Position numbers and translations under genes: made by a program. A DNA stretch of 29,188 nt from a virus, in the IMG/VR virus record IMGVR_UViG_3300047376_000570, positions 1 through 29,188 of that record; one strand, 5' to 3'. Shown here one piece after another: positions 8,145 to 12,739 of this stretch. The notes under the pieces are model-generated. The model was given only the letters and a program-made list of their open reading frames with translations. It searched no databases and had not been told where the DNA came from. Positions within the stretch are counted from its first letter, which is position 1, and every line of letters begins with the position of its first letter.

Positions 8145-8435
8145 ATGGCAATACCTATTACACAAAAAGCGAAGTCTCCTATAAAAAAATATGACATTAT
8201 AGAAGGAGAGAAACAAACTTTAGATTACGGAGGTAATAATATAGCTCAAATGATTTCTAAGAATATAGAAACAGACGAGCAAGAAAAAGGAGGATCCGAA
8301 AATCCAGCTCAGCTTCCAGGATCTGGAGACACTACTAAAACTCCAGGGATCAATCCCGACAAAAGTATGTTTAAAGTTCCAGATGACATAAAAAACATAA
8401 AATTAGATCTACCTAAAATGGATTTTAAATTATAA
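8145..8435 (+). CDS. Small hypothetical protein
   Basis: A 96-residue hydrophilic protein 2 bases after the metallopeptidase-like gene. The N-terminus MAIPITQKAKSPIKKYD has the basic Lys-Ser-Pro feature shared by several neighbours. The middle (about residues 45-75) is Gly/Ser/Thr/Pro-rich and probably disordered, and the end alternates Lys/Asp with Leu/Met (KNIKLDLPKMDFKL). There is no enzymatic motif or membrane segment. It lies in a run of small late genes before the holin, so it may be a minor virion or scaffolding component. No function can be assigned. Confidence 0.65.
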   Translation: MAIPITQKAKSPIKKYDIIEGEKQTLDYGGNNIAQMISKNIETDEQEKGGSENPAQLPGSGDTTKTPGINPDKSMFKVPDDIKNIKLDLPKMDFKL

Positions 8436-8447
8436 AAAATAATAAAA

Positions 8448-9536
8448 ATGAACAAACCTATAACAACAAGAGTAAATCAGTCTACTAGCTTGGGCATGGT
8501 AAAGAGCAGCGCTAAGCAGACAACTGGAGGCGGTGACTCTAAGAAAGAAGAACCTATTGTAGAGAACAAAACAAATGAAGGAACGCAGTTAGGTTTGAAT
8601 ACTGGTCAAAGATATGTTTCTAAAGATGGTTACATACAAATTGAAACACAGGGAAGTGACGGTACGCCAGACGAGGTTACACCTGGAAACTCAGGTAGCA
8701 AAGGATTTCAAGATGCTTTTGCAAAAGCTAGAAAAGATGGAAAAAGTGAGTTTGAATACGGTGGAAAACCTTATACGACTGAATTATCTAAAGATCCTAA
8801 CTTCGGAAAAGATAAAGTAAAAAAAGGAAAACCTGCAACCCCAAGCACATATGAGCATATTCCGTCTTCCACAGAAGGAACAGAAGGTACACCAGGTAAG
8901 CCAGCTGTTAAAGAAAAGAAAGGGGACTCTTTCAATGCTTTCCAGCAAAGAAACGTTAATAGAAAAGGTTTAAACTTAAATAGAATATCTAAAAAAGGAG
9001 GCAAAAAAGAACTTAGAGAAGAAAAGAAACAAGCTAAAGCTGGTTTAAGAAAAGCAAATGACGCTAACTTTTTTCAAAGACTTGTTGGTAAAAAAGGAAA
9101 AGATTACAGACAAGGTGTTAAAGATTTTAATAAAGGTAAATTTGACAGTAAAGCTTTAAGCAAGAAAGGTGTTAGTGATTTTGGATACAATGCTGATGAA
9201 GCGACAAAAGCTAAGAAAGTTTCTCTAGGTGGAGGATTTGACTTAACAGCGTACAACAAGGCGGCTTCGGATCACGCCATGAAACAAACATCACAAGGTA
9301 TAAGAGGTAAAACAGCTGGTGAGCACATAGCTTCTGGTACAACAGGTGCTAATAGAGTTACTACACAGGAATTCCAACCTGCAGTTGCTTCAACACCTGG
9401 GACATCTAGCACTAATAGCGACCGTACTGTAGACAATAAAAAGAACAGGGAAACCTATGGGATTCCAAAGAGAAAAGGATACAAGCAAAATAGTCCTACT
9501 TCCGTAGCTATGAAGAAATACTGCAGCAAGAAATAA
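8448..9536 (+). CDS. Lys/Gly-rich basic protein, probable virion-associated protein
   Basis: A 362-residue, very basic, low-complexity protein that starts after the leader aaaaaataataaaa. Residues 87-113 contain an F-x-D-A-F-x-x-A-R-x-x-G-x-x-x-F-x-Y-x-G-x-x-Y-x-T-E-L motif that I recall from structural-region proteins of Bacteroidetes and marine phages. A strongly basic stretch at about 165-230 (KKGGKKELREEKKQAK and following) could bind nucleic acid. The C-terminus (KGYKQNSPTSVAMKKYCSKK) again has a Ser-Pro and Lys-rich tail. It probably packages with DNA or coats an internal structure, but this is a guess from composition and context. There is no catalytic motif. Confidence 0.65.
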   Translation: MNKPITTRVNQSTSLGMVKSSAKQTTGGGDSKKEEPIVENKTNEGTQLGLNTGQRYVSKDGYIQIETQGSDGTPDEVTPGNSGSKGFQDAFAKARKDGKSEFEYGGKPYTTELSKDPNFGKDKVKKGKPATPSTYEHIPSSTEGTEGTPGKPAVKEKKGDSFNAFQQRNVNRKGLNLNRISKKGGKKELREEKKQAKAGLRKANDANFFQRLVGKKGKDYRQGVKDFNKGKFDSKALSKKGVSDFGYNADEATKAKKVSLGGGFDLTAYNKAASDHAMKQTSQGIRGKTAGEHIASGTTGANRVTTQEFQPAVASTPGTSSTNSDRTVDNKKNRETYGIPKRKGYKQNSPTSVAMKKYCSKK

Positions 9537-9537
9537 T

Positions 9538-9828
9538 ATGTCTTTTAATATTAAATCTCCTTTCCCTATAACAGATTCTGCTTATGAGTCTAGAAACAGA
9601 AAAATGCGTAGTAAGCATAAGTCTGAGACTGGTAAAACTTTAGGCTCAAGGCAGACAAAAGGCACTGGCAGCCGTAGAGTTTCTTTCGCTTGTAGATTTG
9701 CAGGTATGAAAGGTTCTATGAAAAAAGCTAACGGAGAGCCAACGCCTTATGCTATGGCTTTAAAAAAATGGGGTTTTGGTAGTAGAGAAGCTGCTAGAAA
9801 CTTTTGCCAAAAAAACAAGGGTAAATGA
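9538..9828 (+). CDS. Small basic Cys-containing phage protein
   Basis: A 96-residue basic protein that starts 1 base after the previous stop and overlaps the holin start by 4 bases. The N-terminus MSFNIKSPFPITDSAYESRN has the KSPF feature repeated among neighbours. The core RRVSFACRFAGMKGSMKK resembles, from memory, the S-F-C-A-R-M-x-G-M-K-G motif of a small family common in marine phages (I believe DUF6321-like), followed by ALKKWGFGSREAARNFCQK. The two Cys (in FACRF and NFCQK) might bind metal, but the pattern is not a classical zinc finger. It may be a DNA-binding or internal virion protein. The family resemblance is moderately sure; the function is unknown. Confidence 0.65.
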   Translation: MSFNIKSPFPITDSAYESRNRKMRSKHKSETGKTLGSRQTKGTGSRRVSFACRFAGMKGSMKKANGEPTPYAMALKKWGFGSREAARNFCQKNKGK

Positions 9829-10223
9829 AAAAAATATGGGAGTGGCTTACTGGTAATGTAATAAAAGAGGTTGGTCAGGTTTTAGATAATCTAACAACCA
9901 CTAAAGAAGAAAAGCTAGAAGCCCAAAGATTAATAACTGAGATACTTGAGAAGGCTGATAAAGAAGCCCAAGAACAAGTCACAGCAAGATGGGAGTCGGA
10001 TATGAAATCTGATTCTTTTCTTTCTAAAAATATAAGACCGATGGTCCTTATATATTTGACTGTTATATTTACAGCTTTGTGTTTTTTTGATGGAAACATA
10101 GGTGAGTTTAAAATAGCAGAAGAATATATACCAATATTTCAAACATTGTTAGTTACAGTTTATGGAGCTTACTTTGTAGGTAGATCTTGGGAAAAAACAA
10201 AATCAATAATAAACAACAAATAA
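9825..10223 (+). CDS. Holin, GTA-type three-helix family
   Basis: A 132-residue membrane protein with the layout of the GTA/phage 'holin of 3TMs' family. It has an N-terminal amphipathic segment (IWEWLTGNVIKEVGQVLDNL), a charged helix (about 27-58), then two membrane segments at about 70-88 (NIRPMVLIYLTVIFTALCFF) and 101-119 (YIPIFQTLLVTVYGAYFVG), ending in the basic tail RSWEKTKSIINNK. The N-I-R-P before the first segment and the Y-G-A-Y-F-V-G-R at the end of the second are typical of the family. It should permeabilise the inner membrane at the end of infection. No classical endolysin adjoins it. The start overlaps the preceding gene by 4 bases (ATGA). Confidence 0.88.
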   Translation: MKKIWEWLTGNVIKEVGQVLDNLTTTKEEKLEAQRLITEILEKADKEAQEQVTARWESDMKSDSFLSKNIRPMVLIYLTVIFTALCFFDGNIGEFKIAEEYIPIFQTLLVTVYGAYFVGRSWEKTKSIINNK

Positions 10224-10226
10224 ACA

Positions 10227-10475
10227 ATGGGACAATTCCATAATCAACCAGACTTTGCAACAGAGGCCGAGCTGGTCATAATAGGAACAACAGATGTTAA
10301 AGGATCAATACTTTACATAGGTACAGGTGGAGACATAGAAGTTAGCTTGATAGGCTCTCCATCAGAGTATGTAGTTTTTAAAAATGTAGCTACTGGCTCT
10401 TTTTTACCAGTTGTAGTTTCTGATATTTTAGCAGGCGATCGAACCACGGTTTCAAATGTTATAGCAGTAAAATAA
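10227..10475 (+). CDS. Small beta-rich phage protein, possible virion component
   Basis: An 82-residue protein 3 bases after the holin. It is rich in beta-branched residues and Gly, with the pattern ILYIGTGGDIEVSLIG, VVFKNVATGSFLPVVV and a terminal VIAVK. I recall near-identical openings (MGQFHNQPDFATEA) in small hypothetical proteins of uncultured marine phages. The YIGTGGD and FKNVATGSFLPV strands suggest a compact beta-barrel such as a decoration or spike-tip protein, but this is inference. No signal peptide or membrane segment is present. Confidence 0.65.
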   Translation: MGQFHNQPDFATEAELVIIGTTDVKGSILYIGTGGDIEVSLIGSPSEYVVFKNVATGSFLPVVVSDILAGDRTTVSNVIAVK

Positions 10476-11059
10476 TGGCAATAAGTATAGGAATAACAGG
10501 CACTAGAGACATATCAAAAATTGATAACGTTTCAGTAAGATTTCAGACTTCAATTGATGAAAGACTAGACTCACCTAGAACTGATGGTTGGTTTGCTAAT
10601 AACAATTTGAAATATCAAAAACTTCAATGCAACTTTAGCAACTTAGTTCTACAATCGGGTTTTACTTATAAACTAGTAATAGAAAGGTATAAAAAAAGCA
10701 AAAAACTAGGTAACGAAGGGCGATATGGTGGATATAGAAAAACAAATATAGCTGCAGGTATCAATGGTGTGTTTGCTAGTAGACCAGCAGAGCTGGAAAT
10801 AACTAGCTTAAGTCAATGGTTTGATTTTAGAAATGATTTATATTATTCTAGTTCTTATAACTATCCTTTTCCAAGACCTTCTGGTTTCGGAAAACCATCT
10901 TACCAGCGTAACTCTAGCACTCAGTTTTTTGCTTTTAGAATATCTAAAACAAATGACAGTAGTGGAGTTGTAGAGCTTTCTAAGGTTATAGGTACAGCAA
11001 AACTTATTGGAACCCTCAATGGGAATTATAGTACAGCCTATTGGAATTTAGGCTTATAA
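10475..11059 (+). CDS. Hypothetical protein at the end of the lysis-region block
   Basis: A 194-residue protein whose ATG shares one base with the previous stop (taATG). It appears to be mostly beta strand with many aromatics (YYSSSYNYPFPRP) and a basic middle (ERYKKSKKLGNEGRYGGYRK). There is no recognised motif, signal peptide or membrane helix. It is the last gene before the 420-base gap with the structured RNA, so it probably ends a transcription unit. It may be a minor virion protein like its beta-rich neighbour; there is no stronger evidence. Confidence 0.6.
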   Translation: MAISIGITGTRDISKIDNVSVRFQTSIDERLDSPRTDGWFANNNLKYQKLQCNFSNLVLQSGFTYKLVIERYKKSKKLGNEGRYGGYRKTNIAAGINGVFASRPAELEITSLSQWFDFRNDLYYSSSYNYPFPRPSGFGKPSYQRNSSTQFFAFRISKTNDSSGVVELSKVIGTAKLIGTLNGNYSTAYWNLGL

Positions 11060-11073
11060 AAAAAATTAAAAAC

Positions 11074-11130
11074 ATGAACACGCTAAGGATATATCTTTTT
11101 GATGTATCGTATTGGCTTTTCACTAGATAG
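11074..11130 (+). CDS. Possible 18-residue leader peptide
   Basis: An ATG follows aaaaaaaattaaaaac, the same A-rich context used by confirmed genes here, and opens 18 codons (MNTLRIYLFDVSYWLFTR) before a TAG at 11128. The coding part also contains the hairpin GATATATC-ttttt-GATGTATC (11088-11108). A short translated leader before a structured RNA could serve as an attenuation or translation sensor. It is short enough to be a chance ORF, so it is only a candidate. Confidence 0.25.
   Translation: MNTLRIYLFDVSYWLFTR
11088..11108 (+). terminator. AT-rich hairpin after the 194-residue gene
   Basis: GATATATC (11088-11095) pairs over 8 positions, with one G-U, with GATGTATC (11101-11108) across a TTTTT loop. 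It lies 29 bases past the preceding stop codon. It could mark the end of the upstream transcript, but it is AT-rich and not followed directly by a T-run, so termination is uncertain. Confidence 0.3.
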
Positions 11131-11187
11131 TCATAAGGCGTTTTCTAAAAAAACCCACAAAACTTGCTTGATCTAGATTGTGGCCTG

Positions 11188-11221
11188 CTAGTCTCTGCGC
11201 AAGCAGCGGCGAATTTGCTAC
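11188..11221 (+). repeat. Duplicated GNRA-hairpin motif, copy 1
   Basis: CTAGTCTC, then a GCAA-capped hairpin, then GGCGAA and, after a short spacer, CTAC. Copy 2 at 11289-11320 repeats the framework but differs in the stem bases while keeping pairing and a GNRA loop. Confidence 0.6.
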
Positions 11222-11288
11222 TTTTTATTTCCTGCATTTCGAGTCGGTTTGGACTTTTACCAGGCTAGCGTAGCTGGACAACGTTCAT

Positions 11289-11320
11289 CTAGTCTCCGTG
11301 CGAGCGGGGGCGAACACTAC
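11289..11320 (+). repeat. Duplicated GNRA-hairpin motif, copy 2
   Basis: CTAGTCTC, a GCGA-capped hairpin, GGCGAA and CTAC, aligned with copy 1 about 101 bases upstream. The stem is longer here (six pairs), and the spacer before CTAC is two bases shorter. Confidence 0.6.
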
Positions 11321-11481
11321 CGGGTGTAACAGCTTGGGTGGTGTCAAGCACTGCTACGGTGGTGCGGGTGGTGAGGACGGGTCTTTCGCTGTGCCAAAGG
11401 CCCCTTCGGGGGTCTCGGCAAACGCTAGCCACGGTAATTGTTTTAAAATTAAATAAATAAATTCAACTTAAATAAAATAAA

Positions 11482-11724
11482 ATGGCAAAAAAGCAAAAAT
11501 TAACATCAGACGAATTAGAAGTTTTAACAACTAGTATTAAACAACTAAACTCAATTCAGTCTCAAATAGGTGGATTGCAATTGCAACAACACGAATTACT
11601 ACATACGTTTTCAATTATAAAAGGCAAACTTGATGAGAATCAAAAAGCGCTTCAAGATAAGTATGGAGATAAGGTTATTGATATTAATACAGGAGAGCTA
11701 AGTGAGCCTACTGCGAAAAATTAG
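11482..11724 (+). CDS. Small coiled-coil protein at the start of the packaging operon
   Basis: An 80-residue helical protein that begins 45 bases after the structured RNA, with the leader ttaaataaaataaa. Residues 8-55 have a heptad-like pattern with many Gln and Leu (LTSDELEVLTTSIKQLNSIQ and QIGGLQLQQHELLHTF), followed by DKYGDKVIDINTGEL. I recall the same plan, a Gln/Leu coiled coil then D-K-Y-G and a short strand with Gly, in small proteins upstream of terminase genes in uncultured marine phages. It may be a minor scaffold or assembly factor. The function is unknown; the coiled coil is visible. Confidence 0.7.
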   Translation: MAKKQKLTSDELEVLTTSIKQLNSIQSQIGGLQLQQHELLHTFSIIKGKLDENQKALQDKYGDKVIDINTGELSEPTAKN

Positions 11725-11920
11725 TATTGGAAAAGACTATAAGAATGACGCCATGCACTACTCTGTTGGACAGGAGGTGTATGGCGGTCATACTATAGTT
11801 AATATTATAGAGGAGGAAGAAAAGTATTCTATCTATATACAAAAAGGTAAAGATGTTATACCTTGGAAAGATTTTAATAAAAACATGGCTATAGCTATAG
11901 AGTATAATATAGACTATTAA
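11702..11920 (+). CDS. Small conserved protein upstream of the tandem GroES-like gene
   Basis: A 72-residue protein whose start lies 23 bases inside the previous gene, in another frame, and whose last base is the first base of the next ATG. The core YSVGQEVYGGHTIVNII (about 20-36), then YSIYIQKGKDVIPWKDFNKN and the end IAIEYNID, suggests a small beta-barrel (SH3-like) fold. I recall similar V-G-Q-E-V-Y-G-G-H proteins near terminase genes in marine phages. An alternative start just beyond the overlap is not available until Met18, which would cut the domain close. The function is unknown. Confidence 0.7.
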   Translation: MSLLRKISIGKDYKNDAMHYSVGQEVYGGHTIVNIIEEEEKYSIYIQKGKDVIPWKDFNKNMAIAIEYNIDY

Positions 11921-12519
11921 TGAAAGGTGTTTTTGATTTTATAATCAAACCGGAAAAAAACAGATATAACAATACTAAAAAAATAGGTGAAGTCTCTTTA
12001 ATAACTAACACGGAGCTTCAAAACCATAACTATGTAAGTAGGGTTGGTGTTGTTATTAGTGAGCCAATAAGTAATAATACTAAAATAAAAAAAGGTGATA
12101 AAGTTATAATTCACCATAATGTTTTTAGAAGGTTTAGAGATATAAGAGGTAAAGAAAAAAATAGTAGAAGCTATTTTAAAGAAGACATGTATTTTGTGTC
12201 CGTTGAACAAATATTTGCATATAAACGAAAAAATCAATGGATTCCAATTGAAGGTTTTAATTTCATTAAACCTATAAAAGAAGATAAAATGTTTTCTATT
12301 GATTTTGAAAAACCACTAGTTGGTATTTTGAAATATAAAGATCCTAGCTTAAGCTCTGTTAGCGAGGGCGATCTTGTTGGTTTTAGGCCAGGTATGGAAT
12401 ACGAGTTTGTTATAGACGAGCAAAAACTTTATAGAGTTCCTACAAATCAAATTACAATTAAATATGAATATCAAGGAAACGAAGAAGAATATAATCCAAG
12501 CTGGACACAAGGCGGTTGA
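11920..12519 (+). CDS. Probable tandem (double-barrel) GroES-like protein
   Basis: A 199-residue protein in which two halves each show the Cpn10 pattern. First half: strand FDFIIKPEKN (5-14), a possible mobile loop KKIGEVSLITNTELQ (20-34, with GEVSL where GroES has GGIVL), RVGVVISEP (41-49, cf. GEVLAVG), KIKKGDKVIIHHN (55-67, cf. VKVGDIVIF) and YFVSVEQIFAYK (91-102, cf. VLIMSESDILAI). Second half: FNFIKPIKED (113-122), LVGILKYKD (133-141), VSEGDLVGFRPG (147-158), then EFVIDEQKLYRVPTNQITI (162-180); the loop between its first strands is short. Two fused Cpn10 domains are the plan of chloroplast Cpn20. The gene shares one base with the preceding gene and contains the start of the next. This is a pattern-based fold call; a lone phage-specific beta protein is the alternative. 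Confidence 0.6.
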   Translation: MKGVFDFIIKPEKNRYNNTKKIGEVSLITNTELQNHNYVSRVGVVISEPISNNTKIKKGDKVIIHHNVFRRFRDIRGKEKNSRSYFKEDMYFVSVEQIFAYKRKNQWIPIEGFNFIKPIKEDKMFSIDFEKPLVGILKYKDPSLSSVSEGDLVGFRPGMEYEFVIDEQKLYRVPTNQITIKYEYQGNEEEYNPSWTQGG

Positions 12520-12739
12520 AGAATTAATAAAAGTAGCTAAAGAAGCTATTGTTGATTCAGGAGATGACATAACAGCTGATAGGCTAAAAAATGCAGCAGC
12601 TACTAAAAAACTAGCTATATTCGATGCCTTTGAAATACTAACACGTATACAGGAAGAAGAGGCTATACTTGAAAACAAACCAAAAGAAGAAGTAAAAACA
12701 AAAACTTTTTCTGGTTTTGCTGAAAAAAGATCTAGATAA
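12464..12739 (+). CDS. Probable terminase small subunit
   Basis: A 91-residue helical protein directly upstream of the large terminase; its last base is the first base of the terminase ATG. It begins 56 bases inside the preceding gene in another frame, and no later Met is available before the conserved helices, so this start is likely. Residues 8-35 and 38-75 form long charged helices (KNIIQAGHKAVEELIKVAKE and DRLKNAAATKKLAIFDAFEI), with the tail FSGFAEKRSR. Size and position fit a small terminase, which recognises phage DNA and regulates packaging. I recall similar proteins just ahead of terminase genes in marine phages. No clear helix-turn-helix is seen, so the role rests on context. Confidence 0.6.
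   Translation: MNIKETKKNIIQAGHKAVEELIKVAKEAIVDSGDDITADRLKNAAATKKLAIFDAFEILTRIQEEEAILENKPKEEVKTKTFSGFAEKRSR

Larger units (their letters stand above)
11155..11437 (+). ncRNA. GC-rich structured RNA candidate upstream of the packaging genes
   Basis: The gene-free gap 11060-11481 changes from AT-rich to strongly GC-rich; by hand I count 97 G/C in the 155 bases 11281-11435. It has no long ORF but many stable helices. CCACAA pairs with TTGTGG (11155-60/11178-83). CTGC-GCAA-GCAG (11195-11206) has a GNRA loop, and AGTC/GACT lies at 11242-55. CTCCGT-GCGA-GCGGGG (11294-11309) has a GNRA loop. CACTACC pairs with GGTGGTG (11315-21/11337-43). GCACTGC-TACG-GTGGTGC (11348-65) and GGCCCC-TTCG-GGGGTC (11399-11414) have C(UNCG)G loops; the latter is enclosed by TGCC/GGCA. 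A long-range helix, TTACC plus GGCTAGCG (11257-61, 11263-70) with CGCTAGCC plus GGTAA (11423-30, 11433-37), closes the 3' half. The strand is inferred from gene direction and the loop sequences. It is not tRNA, tmRNA or RNase P by its motifs. The family is unknown; it may be a cis element of the downstream operon, a trans-acting phage RNA, or a packaging-related RNA. Confidence 0.75.

Noticed and set aside
11337-11373. Three GGTGGTG runs as a G-quadruplex
   Set aside because: The runs are mostly two Gs, and at least two of them are used in well-formed helices (with CACTACC and GCACTGC).
11155-11437. tRNA, tmRNA or RNase P RNA in the GC-rich gap
   Set aside because: There is no T-loop GTTCRA, CCA end, tmRNA tag frame or RNase P conserved core; the arrangement of helices does not match a cloverleaf.
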